64,000 bases of DNA from Pseudoalteromonas sp. P1-9. Its GTDB lineage: Bacteria > Pseudomonadota > Gammaproteobacteria > Enterobacterales > Alteromonadaceae. Shown in pieces: positions 34,799 to 44,653 of this stretch (its first letter is position 1; each line of letters opens with the position of its first letter). The notes under the pieces are model-generated. The model saw nothing but the letters and a program-made list of their open reading frames with translations. It had not been told where the DNA came from and did no database searches. The stretch spans positions 24,880 to 88,879 of the forward strand of contig NZ_LKBD01000018.1 in the NCBI RefSeq assembly GCF_001399975.1, read 5' to 3'. A program made the position numbers and the translations under genes.

Positions 34799-35767
34799 AT
34801 GCAAGAATTTGAATTAATCTCTCACTTTTTCAAAGGCCGCGGTGTCGCACGTAAAGATGTCTCATTGAGCATTGGTGACGATGCAGCACTGATAAACGTT
34901 CCTGAAAACTGCCAATTAGCTGTGACCACAGATACCCTTGTTGAAGGTGTTCACTTTTTTAAAGATATCGACCCAAAAGCACTGGGCTACAGAGCACTAG
35001 CCGTAAACTTAAGTGACCTAGCCGCAATGGGCGCAGAGCCTGCGTGGATTTCTGTGGCGCTCACGCTACCAAACGCCGAGACAAAATGGCTTGAGCAGTT
35101 TACCCAAGGAATGCATGAAATTGCTGAGTACTACAATGTGCAAATTGTCGGTGGTGATACGACACAAGGTCCATTAACCATTAGTATTTGTGCTAAAGGT
35201 TTTGTGCCAAATGGCAGTGCGTTAACGCGCAGTGGTGCAAAAAATGGTGATTGGGTGTTTGTTACTGGGTCACTCGGTGATGCTGGGCTCGCAATTGATA
35301 GCAAGTATGGCAAAGTATCGCTTACTGAGCAGCAGTTTGCCAATGCCAATAAAGCGTTTGATTATCCCACACCGCAAGTTGCCGCAGGGCAAATGTTACG
35401 TGGCAAAGCAACCAGTTGTATTGATATTTCTGATGGTTTAATTGCCGATCTCGGCCATATTTGTCAGATGTCGGGCGTTGGCGCAAAATTGTTTGCTGAA
35501 AATATCCCACTGGCTGCAACAATAAAAGACGTATTGCCATTAGAGTCAGCGCTTAATTATGCCTTAACCTATGGTGATGAATATCAGCTGCTATTCACGT
35601 TACCGGAAGAACGTCGTACCACAGTTGAAATGACGCTCAAACAGTATGGCGTTGCTCTGTCGTGTATTGGTCAAATCAACAATAATGTTGGCAAGGTTGA
35701 ATTGACGCTTGAAGGTAAACCGTTAACATTAACGCAATGTGGCTTTGAGCACTTTAATGCAGAATAA
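34799..35767 (+). CDS. thiL: Thiamine-monophosphate kinase ThiL
   Basis: 322 residues; phosphorylates thiamine monophosphate to the active diphosphate. Motifs are SIGDDAALI, TTDTLVEGVHFF, LAVNLSDLAAMGAEPAW, GGDTTQGPL, TRSGAKNGDWVFVTG and IDISDGLIADLGHI. The ATG at 34799 matches the family N-terminus (MQEFELISHFF). A TTG two codons earlier lies in the terminator T-tract. There is no usable SD between the hairpin and the ATG, the oddity of this gene. It is followed by pgpA after 11 nt. Confidence 0.95.
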   Translation: MQEFELISHFFKGRGVARKDVSLSIGDDAALINVPENCQLAVTTDTLVEGVHFFKDIDPKALGYRALAVNLSDLAAMGAEPAWISVALTLPNAETKWLEQFTQGMHEIAEYYNVQIVGGDTTQGPLTISICAKGFVPNGSALTRSGAKNGDWVFVTGSLGDAGLAIDSKYGKVSLTEQQFANANKAFDYPTPQVAAGQMLRGKATSCIDISDGLIADLGHICQMSGVGAKLFAENIPLAATIKDVLPLESALNYALTYGDEYQLLFTLPEERRTTVEMTLKQYGVALSCIGQINNNVGKVELTLEGKPLTLTQCGFEHFNAE

Positions 35768-35778
35768 TCGGAGTGTGC

Positions 35779-36249
35779 GTGGCACAATTTAACTTAAAAA
35801 AATTTACACATTTCTGTGCGCTGGGTTTTGGCTTAGGACTGGCGCCTAAAGCACCTGGCACTTTTGGTACCTTAGCGGCAATTCCGTTTATTTTCCTTAC
35901 CATGATGGCGCCGCTGTGGCTACAGTTGGTTGTTGCGATTGCAATTTGCGCTATTGGTATTTGGTTTTGTGACGTTGCAAGTCGCGATGCTGGCGTACAT
36001 GATCATCCTGCCATTGTTTGGGATGAAGTGGCGGGTTTTTATATCACCATGATTGGTGCCGCAATTTCGTGGCAAACCTTACTGGTTGGCTTTATCTTAT
36101 TCCGCTTTTTCGATATTGTTAAACCTTGGCCGATCACACTGCTCGATAAACACGTAAAAGGTGGCTTTGGCATTATGGTTGACGATATTCTGGCAGGGAT
36201 ATTTTCACTTATATGTTTACAGCTAGTTGTTTATTGCGGGCTAATTTAA
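35779..36249 (+). CDS. pgpA: Phosphatidylglycerophosphatase A
   Basis: 156 residues, inner-membrane phosphatase making phosphatidylglycerol. GLAPKAPGTFGTLAAIP, the acidic HDHPAIVWDEVAGF, FRFFDIVKPWPI and GGFGIMVDDILAG are the family motifs, with about four membrane segments. GTG at 35779 is preferred to GTG 35773 because GGAG lies 5 nt upstream of it and would overlap the other. The thiL-pgpA pairing is standard. Confidence 0.95.
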   Translation: MAQFNLKKFTHFCALGFGLGLAPKAPGTFGTLAAIPFIFLTMMAPLWLQLVVAIAICAIGIWFCDVASRDAGVHDHPAIVWDEVAGFYITMIGAAISWQTLLVGFILFRFFDIVKPWPITLLDKHVKGGFGIMVDDILAGIFSLICLQLVVYCGLI

Positions 36250-36263
36250 TAATGAGATAAACC

Positions 36264-39200
36264 GTGCTGTTTCGCTTAATATTGTTATTTACAGTTGTAC
36301 TGCTTAGTACACTCAAACCGACATACGCTTCGCTTGATGACTATGTGGTGAAACAGTGGCATATTCAGCACGGGCTTGCATCACAATCACTTAAAAACAT
36401 TGTACAAGACCAACAAGGTTACTTGTGGATTGGCTCCCAGTTTGGCTTGAGCCGTTTCGACGGTAATCGCTTTACTAATTTTAATGTTAACAACAGTGAT
36501 TTTTTGCCAAGCAATGCAATCAACAGTTTGCTTATCGATAACGACGGTTTTTTATGGATTGGCACCGATAACGGGCTAGTAAAGTTTAGCCCAAGTGAGC
36601 TGACATCAGAGCGCTTTAGTTTAAACGGTCCAGTACGTGATATCGCACAAGATAACAACGGCCGTATCTGGATTGCATCGAACAGTCTTTACCTTTACTC
36701 CAACCAAAAACTTAATACCATTTCTCAGTTGCTTGGTGTAAGTGACACCAATAATAATTTTAGCAATAAACGAAATGCCTTAGTGAAACTGATTGGTGAA
36801 GTGCGCAAAATGGCGCTGTCGCCTGACGGTATTTGGCTTATTAACGATCGCTTCTTACTGCATTTACAAAGTTTAGCGAATGAAACTACCGGTAAAATTC
36901 GCTTTGAAATTACCGAACGTATTTCATTGCCACAGCGCTTAGCACAATCGGTATTATACGACTTAGCATGGCTGGAAGGGGACTTATTTATTGCCTCTGA
37001 AGTTGGTGCTTACTTTCTCGATATTGACCAAGAGTTAAGACCTTTTTCATTACCCTATGCCAATAACGCCACAGTATATAAATTTATGTACGATTCGGAT
37101 GGTTCATTGTGGGTTTCGACTAAAGGGCGATTATTGTATCGCGACAGCAGTGGTATTTGGCAGTGGATTGAGCAATCAGACCTTGAGCAAACAGTTTGGT
37201 TTTCAGATATTTTCAGAGGGCAAGACGACATTATTTGGCTTGCAAGTTTAACCGAAGGATTGTGGCAAGCACGCCCTAGCCAAGTAAAACGTCATCGCGA
37301 TAGTAAAGGCCTAAACCAATCGGTTACAACGCTAAAGTATGGAGAAGATCAGCGTTTATGGTTAGCTACTAAAAACGGTATTGGTTATTTAGATGAAAGC
37401 GGTTTATTTAACGTAGAAATTGCGGCTGCAAAACTCGGTGGTTTGACCGTTCATGATTTACATTTTCAGGGCTCGCGTTTATTTATCGCAACGAACCGTG
37501 GGGCCTTTGTTTACGATGGTAAAGAATTACTTAAGCTTGATGCCGCAACCTTACGTGCAACAGCCGTGTTTGCTATCGAAAGTGCAGAGCAAGGCGGCGT
37601 TTGGCTAGCCACAGATCGTGGTTTATATCGTTTGGCCTTTAACGGTTTACGCTCGTTTGTTTATAACTCGTTTCTTGATAGTAAATACATTACTTTTATC
37701 GATGAGCAAAATGGCAAAGGTTACTTAGGCACCTCGCGCGGCGCTTATTTTTTCAGTGAGCGTGGTATCGAGCGTTTAGCCATGGGCAGCGCATTAGCTG
37801 AATCAAATATCAGTTTTATTCTTCCCGTTGAAAATAGGCTGTTTGTTGCAACGCAAAATAATGGCTTGTTTTATCGCAGTGAAAAAGGCGTTTGGCGTCA
37901 GTTAGATGTATCTAATGGCTTACCTTACGGACCTATTTTAAGTTTGCATTTTGATCAAGCGCTGAATTATTTATGGGTGAGCACGAGCAAAGGTGTCTAT
38001 CGCTTGCCGCTTAAACAGTTTGAAGAAGGTATTCACTCGTTAGAAGTTGAACAGGTTATCTCGCCTTACAACAAACAGCTTGATGGCAAAACCAGTCAGT
38101 GTTGTTCGGGTAATGCGCTTGGTGCAATTGCCCGTGTTGGTTCGAGCTTATGGTATCCAAGTAAATCTGGTTTGGTTGAAATTCCAACCAATATTCGGCT
38201 GTTTAGTGAAAGTGATATTCGTCCGATTATTGAAACGGTCACGGCCGATAACGGTGGCGAGAAAAATACCTATTCAGTACCTGAGGTCGATACCCTTACA
38301 TTGCAAACAGAGGAACGAAATTTAACACTGGGTTATACCGCAATTAATTTCCAAACTGCTTCTGAAATCGATTTTCGCTATCGCCTTGTAGGTCTTGATG
38401 GGGTTTGGCGTGAAGCAAATAATAGCCGCGAAGCAAACTATGCTAACTTACCGGCTGGGAAGTTCGTTTTTGAACTACAAGCAAAAAGACGCGGTCAAGA
38501 GTGGAGTAGTGCCGATACGATTTCACAAACCTTGATTATTCCAAAAGCCTTTGATGAAACAGTGGTGTTTCGTTTAATCGTTGTGATGTCGTTTATTCTT
38601 GCCCTGTATATTGTGTTTCTGTTCTATCGCAATCAAGAGCGCCGTAAGCAAGAAGAACTAGAACGTTTAGTTGAAACGCGTACTCAAGCGCTTATTTCAG
38701 CGAATGAGCAACTCAATAAAGCTAACGACAGGCTAAAACTGGTAAGTCACTCAGATGAGCTTACAGGCCTTCGCAGCCGTCGCTTCTTATTTGATCAACT
38801 ACCGAAAGACATCGAGCATTTCCAAAGTAACCGCGAAAGCCTTGAAATTCAGGGTAAATGTATGGCACTGCTGATTTTGAACTTGGACAAGTTTAGCCGC
38901 GTGAACGATGTGTTTGGTTCGTTTGCTGGCGATAACTGTTTACAGCAAATTGCGTCCTTGCTGACAGAGCAGGTACAAGGTGCCGACTATGTGGTACGTT
39001 GGAGTGGCGACGAGTTTTTGATTTTACTAAGGGATATGCAAAAGAGCGCCGTACATCAGTTTGCGCGCAGTATTAGTCATCAGCTAGCTGGACAAAATTT
39101 TGTTATGCCTGATGGCCGTAAAACAAAACTAACAGGCTCGGTTGGTTGGGCATTTTACCCACTACCGTTACTTGGCGGGCAAATTATTAGCTGGGAAACA

Positions 39201-39383
39201 TCCATTAAAATTGCCGATATTGCACTGCAAAAAGCAAAGGCGAAAAAGCCGGGAAGTGTCGCTTACTTTAGCTTTTCAGATAATATCGATGCGTTTGAAT
39301 TTGAAGACAGTGAACGTGTTGCTCAGCAGTTAGAATCGTTATTAGATTCTGAGCAAGCTAAACTGCATATTTCTGAGATATAA
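36264..39383 (+). CDS. Beta-propeller sensor with Y_Y_Y and GGDEF domains (putative diguanylate cyclase)
   Basis: 1039 residues with a signal sequence/anchor, then a periplasmic two-component-regulator-type propeller with repeated blades ending in WIG/WIA/WVS (for example DNDGFLWIGTDNGLVKF). A Y_Y_Y domain is at about 680-760, one membrane segment at ~770-790, a short coiled coil, and a GGDEF domain to the end. The active site reads SGDEF at 914-918 and the first metal Asp of the usual DLD is Asn873 (NLD), so cyclase activity is uncertain. The GTG start 14 nt after pgpA suggests possible co-transcription. The ligand is unknown. Confidence 0.88.
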   Translation: MLFRLILLFTVVLLSTLKPTYASLDDYVVKQWHIQHGLASQSLKNIVQDQQGYLWIGSQFGLSRFDGNRFTNFNVNNSDFLPSNAINSLLIDNDGFLWIGTDNGLVKFSPSELTSERFSLNGPVRDIAQDNNGRIWIASNSLYLYSNQKLNTISQLLGVSDTNNNFSNKRNALVKLIGEVRKMALSPDGIWLINDRFLLHLQSLANETTGKIRFEITERISLPQRLAQSVLYDLAWLEGDLFIASEVGAYFLDIDQELRPFSLPYANNATVYKFMYDSDGSLWVSTKGRLLYRDSSGIWQWIEQSDLEQTVWFSDIFRGQDDIIWLASLTEGLWQARPSQVKRHRDSKGLNQSVTTLKYGEDQRLWLATKNGIGYLDESGLFNVEIAAAKLGGLTVHDLHFQGSRLFIATNRGAFVYDGKELLKLDAATLRATAVFAIESAEQGGVWLATDRGLYRLAFNGLRSFVYNSFLDSKYITFIDEQNGKGYLGTSRGAYFFSERGIERLAMGSALAESNISFILPVENRLFVATQNNGLFYRSEKGVWRQLDVSNGLPYGPILSLHFDQALNYLWVSTSKGVYRLPLKQFEEGIHSLEVEQVISPYNKQLDGKTSQCCSGNALGAIARVGSSLWYPSKSGLVEIPTNIRLFSESDIRPIIETVTADNGGEKNTYSVPEVDTLTLQTEERNLTLGYTAINFQTASEIDFRYRLVGLDGVWREANNSREANYANLPAGKFVFELQAKRRGQEWSSADTISQTLIIPKAFDETVVFRLIVVMSFILALYIVFLFYRNQERRKQEELERLVETRTQALISANEQLNKANDRLKLVSHSDELTGLRSRRFLFDQLPKDIEHFQSNRESLEIQGKCMALLILNLDKFSRVNDVFGSFAGDNCLQQIASLLTEQVQGADYVVRWSGDEFLILLRDMQKSAVHQFARSISHQLAGQNFVMPDGRKTKLTGSVGWAFYPLPLLGGQIISWETSIKIADIALQKAKAKKPGSVAYFSFSDNIDAFEFEDSERVAQQLESLLDSEQAKLHISEI

Positions 39384-39404
39384 AATAGTTAAGTGTGGGG
39401 ATTT

Positions 39405-39443
39405 AGAATTCAGATTTCAGAAAGTTGCTGAAATCTGAATTCT
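39405..39443. repeat. 16-bp perfect inverted repeat between convergent genes
   Basis: AGAATTCAGATTTCAG (39405-39420) and its exact complement (39428-39443) flank a 7-nt loop. It sits between the stops of the GGDEF gene and dxs and can form a strong hairpin in both transcripts, but has no T-tract on either strand, so it is not a typical intrinsic terminator. It may protect 3' ends or be a fossil repeat. Confidence 0.85.
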
Positions 39444-39454
39444 TAAGGCATGCG

Positions 39455-41320
39455 CTATTTGGCTAAGTACGCTTCGATATTTTTTTGAATACCGTCAGCG
39501 TCAAGGCCAAGCTCTTGATGGATCTCTTGCTGCGTACCGTGTTTAATAAACACATCAGGTAAGCCTAAGTTAAGTACCGAAATACCTAACTTTTCTGCCA
39601 TTACAAACTCGTTCACTGCAGAGCCTGCACCACCCATAAGCGCGTTATCTTCAAGGGTAACTAAGGTGCTGTGAGAAGCTGCAAGCTGTTTAATTGCCGT
39701 TTCGTCAAGTGGCTTAACAAAACGCATATCAAGTAACGTCGCGTTAAGCCCTTCAGCCACTTGCTTTGCTTCATCAAGCAAGGTACCAAAGCTTAAAATG
39801 GCTGTGTCTTTACCTTCACGAATAACCTTAGCTTTACCAATCTCAAGTGCGCTCATCGCATCATTTGGCATAATGTCGCCTGCGCTGCCACGAGGGTAAC
39901 GTACCGCACTGGGTCCTTGATGAAGATGGCCGGTGTAAAGCATTTGACGACATTCGTCTAAATCACTTGGTGCCATGATCACCATGTTTGGAATACAGCG
40001 CATATAGCTTAAATCGTATGCACCTTGGTGAGTTTCACCGTCTGCACCGACTACGCCAGCACGGTCGATAGCAAACATTACTGGTAAATTTTGCAAAGCT
40101 ACATCGTGGATAAGTTGATCGTAACCACGTTGTAAAAAGCTTGAGTAAATTGCCACAACTGGGGTAAGCCCTTCACAGGCTAAGCCTGCTCCTAAGGTTA
40201 CCGCGTGTTGTTCAGCAATTGCCGCATCATAATATTGGCTTGGGAACTCTTTTGAAAAGCGCACCATGCCTGAACCTTCGCGCATCGCCGGCGTAATTGC
40301 CATAAGTTTCGGATCTTTTGCGGCCATATCGCATAACCAATCGCCGAATACTTTTGAGAAAGTAGGTGCGCTTGGTTTCGACTTTGGTAAGCTGGTTTCA
40401 CTTGGGTCAAACTTTGGGACGCCGTGATAGCCAATTGGATCAGCTTCTGCTGGTTTATAGCCTTTACCTTTTTGTGTGCGTACGTGAAGTAATTGCGGGC
40501 CCTTTAAGTTACGCATATTACGTAAGGTATCAGTTAGCATGCCAACATCATGGCCATCAATTGGCCCAATGTAGTTAAAGCCTAACTCTTCAAAAAACGT
40601 ACCTGGGATCACCATACCTTTAAGGTGTTCTTCCATACGACTTGCCAGCTCTTTTACCGGTGGCATGCCTGAGAGTAGTTTTTTACCGCCTTCACGAATG
40701 TTGGTATAAAAGCTACCTGACAGAATACGCGCAAAGTGGTTGTTGAGCGCACCTACGTTTTCTGAAATCGACATTTCGTTGTCGTTTAGAATAACCAGCA
40801 TATCGGGATTTAAGTCACCGGCGTGGTTCATTGCCTCAAATGCCATACCCGCAGTAATCGCACCATCACCAATAACGGCAACAACTTTACGGTCTTGGCC
40901 TTCTTTTTCAGACGCCAGCGCCATACCAAGTGCCGCAGAAATTGAGGTACTTGAATGGCCTACGCTAAAGGTATCGTATTCACTTTCTTCACGGAAAGGG
41001 AAAGGGTGCAAACCATCTTTTTGGCGAATGGTATGCATTTGCTCACGGCGACCTGTTAAAATTTTATGTGGATATGCCTGATGGCCAACATCCCAAATCA
41101 ATCGGTCAAATGGTGTGTTATATACGTAATGCAACGCCACAGTCAGCTCAACGGTGCCAAGACCTGAGGCGAGGTGCCCACTACTTTGTGATACTGAGTT
41201 AAGTAAGTACTCTCTCAGTTCATCGCTTAGCTCAGCCAAGTTTTGCTGCGGGATTTCGCGCAGTTGCTCTGGCGTATTCGCTAAGCTTAATAATGGATAC
41301 TTGCTACTATCAAATGTCAT
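39455..41320 (-). CDS. dxs: 1-deoxy-D-xylulose-5-phosphate synthase
   Basis: 621-residue thiamine-diphosphate enzyme; condenses pyruvate and glyceraldehyde 3-phosphate, first step of the MEP isoprenoid pathway and source for thiamine and pyridoxal. Features are [34 protein letters not shown], the ThDP motif [18 protein letters not shown]...NDNEMSIS, and the transketolase-like second domain ([30 protein letters not shown]). It is the last gene of xseB-ispA-dxs. Confidence 0.98.
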   Translation of the reverse strand: MTFDSSKYPLLSLANTPEQLREIPQQNLAELSDELREYLLNSVSQSSGHLASGLGTVELTVALHYVYNTPFDRLIWDVGHQAYPHKILTGRREQMHTIRQKDGLHPFPFREESEYDTFSVGHSSTSISAALGMALASEKEGQDRKVVAVIGDGAITAGMAFEAMNHAGDLNPDMLVILNDNEMSISENVGALNNHFARILSGSFYTNIREGGKKLLSGMPPVKELASRMEEHLKGMVIPGTFFEELGFNYIGPIDGHDVGMLTDTLRNMRNLKGPQLLHVRTQKGKGYKPAEADPIGYHGVPKFDPSETSLPKSKPSAPTFSKVFGDWLCDMAAKDPKLMAITPAMREGSGMVRFSKEFPSQYYDAAIAEQHAVTLGAGLACEGLTPVVAIYSSFLQRGYDQLIHDVALQNLPVMFAIDRAGVVGADGETHQGAYDLSYMRCIPNMVIMAPSDLDECRQMLYTGHLHQGPSAVRYPRGSAGDIMPNDAMSALEIGKAKVIREGKDTAILSFGTLLDEAKQVAEGLNATLLDMRFVKPLDETAIKQLAASHSTLVTLEDNALMGGAGSAVNEFVMAEKLGISVLNLGLPDVFIKHGTQQEIHQELGLDADGIQKNIEAYLAK

Positions 41321-41389
41321 GATGTTTTAAATTCTATCCTAAAAATGAGTCGCCAACTTATTGTTATCGCTTATTTGGCGTACTAGGGA

Positions 41390-42280
41390 TCAGTGATCTC
41401 TAGCAATTATATATTCTGCAATCGCTTTGAGTCGACCTGTATCGGCATCTATTTCAGACAAAGCGTTAATTGCTTGGTTCACAAGATTTCGCGCTTTATC
41501 TTTCGCGCCTTCAATGCCTAGTAAAGCAGGGTAGGTTGCTTTGTTGGCTTCGATGTCAGACCCTTGTGGTTTACCTAAGGTGTGTGTATCACCTTCAACA
41601 TCAAGAATGTCGTCTTGAACTTGGAATGCAAGGCCAATTGCTTCAGCATAGCGTGCTAGTGCCGCAATTTCTAATTCGTTGGCATTACCGGCAAGAGCGC
41701 CCATCTTAATTGCCGATTTAAGCAGTGCACCGGTTTTTAATTTATGTACTTGCTCAAGTTGAGTTAGGGTAATTACCGAATCGGTTGCGGCAATATCAAG
41801 TGCTTGTCCGCCACACATACCCAATAATCCAGACGCATTTGCTAATGTGTTTACGATTTTTAGCTGGTTGTTAACAGTAGTGCCATTGAATTGTGATTCA
41901 GTAATGGTTTCAAATGCTAAACATTGTAGTGCATCACCTACTAAAATTGCAGTCGCTTCATCGTAGGCAATATGGCATGTTGGTCTGCCGCGGCGCAGTT
42001 CATCATCATCCATCGCTGGCAGGTCATCGTGTACTAACGAATAGCTATGAACGCACTCAATTGCGCATGCAATTCGGTCTAGATCGGCGTTGTCGGCGTT
42101 AAATAATTCACCTGTTAGGTAAACCAAAATCGGTCGTAAACGTTTGCCACCATTTAATAAACTGTAGCGACATGCGGCTACGAGCTTTTCATCCGTGTGA
42201 TGTGACGCTGTGCTCAGCGCGCTCAAGTTTTCTTCAATGCGCGGTATATACGCAGAGATTATAGAGTCGACAGAATTCAA
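41390..42280 (-). CDS. ispA: Farnesyl diphosphate synthase IspA
   Basis: 296-residue prenyltransferase that builds farnesyl diphosphate. The first aspartate-rich motif is DDLPAMDDDELRRGRPT and the second FQVQDDILDVEGD. GGKRLRPILVYLTGE binds the diphosphate. The short segment before the first motif lacks bulky blocking residues unusual for C15 enzymes. It is between xseB (8 nt) and dxs in the standard operon order. Confidence 0.96.
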   Translation of the reverse strand: MNSVDSIISAYIPRIEENLSALSTASHHTDEKLVAACRYSLLNGGKRLRPILVYLTGELFNADNADLDRIACAIECVHSYSLVHDDLPAMDDDELRRGRPTCHIAYDEATAILVGDALQCLAFETITESQFNGTTVNNQLKIVNTLANASGLLGMCGGQALDIAATDSVITLTQLEQVHKLKTGALLKSAIKMGALAGNANELEIAALARYAEAIGLAFQVQDDILDVEGDTHTLGKPQGSDIEANKATYPALLGIEGAKDKARNLVNQAINALSEIDADTGRLKAIAEYIIARDH

Positions 42281-42288
42281 TGGAACGC

Positions 42289-42522
42289 CTATTGGTTAAA
42301 ATCCACAAGTTGGGCATTGTCATTTTGCCCCATCAAGATTTGCACTTTTTGTTGTGCTTGCTCAAGCTTTTGTGATGAAGCTGAGGCGAGGGCAATACCA
42401 CGCTCAAATTGCTTTAACGCTGTTTCGAGAGGCAAATCACCGTGTTCCATTTCAGTGACAATTGTTGAAAGTTCTGAAATGGCTTCTTCGAAGCTTAAAT
42501 TTTCAGGCTTTTTGCTCGCCAT
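42289..42522 (-). CDS. xseB: Exodeoxyribonuclease VII small subunit
   Basis: 77-residue helical protein. The family core is LSFEEAISELSTIVTEMEHGDLPLETALKQFERGIAL, followed by a coiled-coil tail. It partners the XseA large subunit, which is not in this window. First gene of the leftward isoprenoid operon. Confidence 0.95.
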   Translation of the reverse strand: MASKKPENLSFEEAISELSTIVTEMEHGDLPLETALKQFERGIALASASSQKLEQAQQKVQILMGQNDNAQLVDFNQ

Positions 42523-42802
42523 AAGTTACCTGCCACGCAAAGTAAAAAAGAATTGGCTAATTTTATGGTTATTGCCGCGCTAATTCAATTTAACTTGCTA
42601 AATATCCTAACGAATGTGCTTTAACGCTTTGTTTTACTCCTATTTGAGCTAAATTAATTTGTTAAAGGTTGGGTTAAAGCGCATAAATTTGTGATAAATG
42701 CAGCTAAACTTTATTGCTAGCAGTATTAAGGTGATTCTGTCTGGGGCTTATAATGTCACTGTTTTTATTAAAAGCTAAGTTGATGTATGCAAAATAAATT
42801 AC

Positions 42803-42829
42803 TAATACTTTGCTAGCGCTTGCCGATAA
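42803..42829 (+). promoter_or_regulatory. Sigma-28 (FliA) promoter of pomAB
   Basis: TAATACTT (42803-42810), 11-nt spacer, GCCGATAA (42822-42829). The -10 element is a perfect match and the spacing exact for the flagellar class 3 consensus; the -35 half matches 5 of 8. It lies in the 417-bp region between xseB and pomA, giving a leader of about 100 nt. Nothing else is recognised in that region. Confidence 0.85.
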
Positions 42830-42939
42830 ATAAAAGTAAATTATTATAATAGTTACGGTATCTTGTCTTCACGCAAGCATATTGAGCCTCAAATTTAAAA
42901 CCCAAACTTGGTTTATAAGTATTACAACTGGGAGTCAAA

Positions 42940-43701
42940 GTGGATTTAGCAACGGTTATAGGCATTGTCGGTGCAATTGGTTTCATTGTGATGGCAATGG
43001 TCATGGGTGGTGATATTGGTATGTTTGTCGATGTGCCCTCAGTACTCATTGTATTTTGTGGTTCATTATTTGTTGTACTCTCTAACTACACTATGGGGCA
43101 ATTTTTTGGCATAGGTAAAGTCGCTGGTAAGGCCTTTATGTTTAAAATTGAAGCGCCAGAAGAACTTATCGAAAAATCAGTAGAGCTGGCTGACGCTGCC
43201 CGTAAAGGCGGCTTTTTAGCACTAGAAGAAGCTGATATCCCTAACCCTTTTATGCGTAAAGGCATTGATATGCTAGTGGATGGCCATGACGCTGATGTAG
43301 TGCGTGCCACATTGCAAAAAGATATTAGTTTAACAACAACACGTCATGAAGCTGGTGCTGGATTATTTAAAGCACTGGGTGATGTTGCGCCTGCGATGGG
43401 CATGATTGGTACCTTGATTGGTCTGGTAGCCATGTTATCGAACATGGATGACCCCAAAGCCATCGGTCCAGCAATGGCGGTTGCCTTACTTACAACACTT
43501 TATGGTGCATTCCTTGCGAACGTAATCGCCATTCCAATTCAAGCTAAATTAGAAAACCGCAAAGACGAAGAGCAACTCAATCAGCGCTTAATTTTAGACG
43601 CTATTTTAGGTATTCAAGATGGCCAAAATCCAAAAGTGATCGAAGGTATTTTGAAAAACTATTTAGCAGAGTCTAAACGCCAAGTGGATACTGAGGGGTA
43701 G
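42940..43701 (+). CDS. pomA: Sodium-driven flagellar stator subunit PomA
   Basis: 253 residues with four membrane segments (two N-terminal, two around 150-205) and the cytoplasmic loop ARKGGFLALEEADIPNPFM, GIDMLVDGHDADVVRA, then GDVAPAMGMIGTLIGLVAMLSNMDDPKAIGPAMAVALLTTLYGA. These match Vibrio PomA rather than E. coli MotA. GTG start with GGGAG upstream. It forms the 5:2 stator complex with PomB and powers a polar flagellum. The 3-nt gap to pomB indicates one operon. Confidence 0.95.
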   Translation: MDLATVIGIVGAIGFIVMAMVMGGDIGMFVDVPSVLIVFCGSLFVVLSNYTMGQFFGIGKVAGKAFMFKIEAPEELIEKSVELADAARKGGFLALEEADIPNPFMRKGIDMLVDGHDADVVRATLQKDISLTTTRHEAGAGLFKALGDVAPAMGMIGTLIGLVAMLSNMDDPKAIGPAMAVALLTTLYGAFLANVIAIPIQAKLENRKDEEQLNQRLILDAILGIQDGQNPKVIEGILKNYLAESKRQVDTEG

Positions 43702-43704
43702 ACG

Positions 43705-44616
43705 ATGTCGGACGAAGCAGAAGAGTGTAAATGCCCGCCCCCCGGATTACCGGCGTGGATGGGCACCTTTGCTGATTTAATGTCGCTATTAATGTGCTTC
43801 TTTGTATTGTTATTAGCTTTCTCAGAAATGGATGTACTGAAGTTTAAGCAGATTGCAGGCTCGATGAAGTTTGCATTTGGTGTACAAAATAAGATTGAAG
43901 TTAAAGATATTCCAAAAGGTACTAGCGTTATTGCGATGGAGTTTCGTCCAGGCAAGCCCGACCCAACGCCGATAGAAACAATTCAGCAGCAAACCGTCGA
44001 AATGACTCAGCAAATGCTTGAATTTCAAGCCGGTGAAGAAGACAGTGCTGGCGGCAGACAAGAGCAACGCGGTAATCGCCGAGGTGGTGAATCTGCAAGT
44101 ACCTCTAAACAAACCGCCAGTGAAGCGCAGCAAGAAAAAACCAACGAGCTACTTAAAAAAATCGCGCAGCAGCTGGAACAACAAATTATTGATGGCGCAA
44201 TTGAATTAGAATCACTCGGTCAGCAAATTGTGATCCGTATTCGCGAAAATGGCTCATTTCCGTCGGGTAGTGCATTTTTACAGCCACAGTTTAAGCCGAT
44301 TATTCAAGAAATAGCAGCGTTACTAAATGATGTGCCCGGCGAAATCACAGTATCGGGTCATACCGATGATTTTCAAGTGAGCAACGAGCTTTACACTAAT
44401 AATTGGGATCTTTCAGCTAAGCGAGCCGTTGCGGTAGCAACGGAAATGCAAAAAGTACCGTCGTTTGACAAAGGTCGCATGGTGGTAATTGGCCGAGCAG
44501 ATACTAGACCGTTAGAGCCGAATGTTGATGAAGAGTCGCGCCGCCGTAACCGTCGGGTTGAAATATCGATTATGCAAGGTAAAGCAAAAGAATCGACACC
44601 TATAGAGCTACAGTAA
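43705..44616 (+). CDS. pomB: Sodium-driven flagellar stator subunit PomB
   Basis: 303 residues with a single N-terminal membrane helix carrying the ion-binding Asp24 (TFADLMSLLMCFFVLLL), a Gln/Ser-rich periplasmic linker (~110-155), and an OmpA/MotB-like peptidoglycan-binding domain (ITVSGHTDD, NWDLSAKRAVAVA, RRRNRRVEISI). The segment FSEMDVLKFKQIAGSM is Vibrio PomB-like, so Na+ rather than H+ is the likely ion, though the C-terminal domain alone does not decide this. Confidence 0.95.
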   Translation: MSDEAEECKCPPPGLPAWMGTFADLMSLLMCFFVLLLAFSEMDVLKFKQIAGSMKFAFGVQNKIEVKDIPKGTSVIAMEFRPGKPDPTPIETIQQQTVEMTQQMLEFQAGEEDSAGGRQEQRGNRRGGESASTSKQTASEAQQEKTNELLKKIAQQLEQQIIDGAIELESLGQQIVIRIRENGSFPSGSAFLQPQFKPIIQEIAALLNDVPGEITVSGHTDDFQVSNELYTNNWDLSAKRAVAVATEMQKVPSFDKGRMVVIGRADTRPLEPNVDEESRRRNRRVEISIMQGKAKESTPIELQ

Positions 44617-44653
44617 ATTAACGGTCTACGCTAATTAAGAACTGAGACGAATT

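Noticed and set aside
42700..42800. 14-codon frame near 42751 between xseB and pomA
   Set aside because: Too short and no partner; the region is explained by the sigma-28 promoter downstream.
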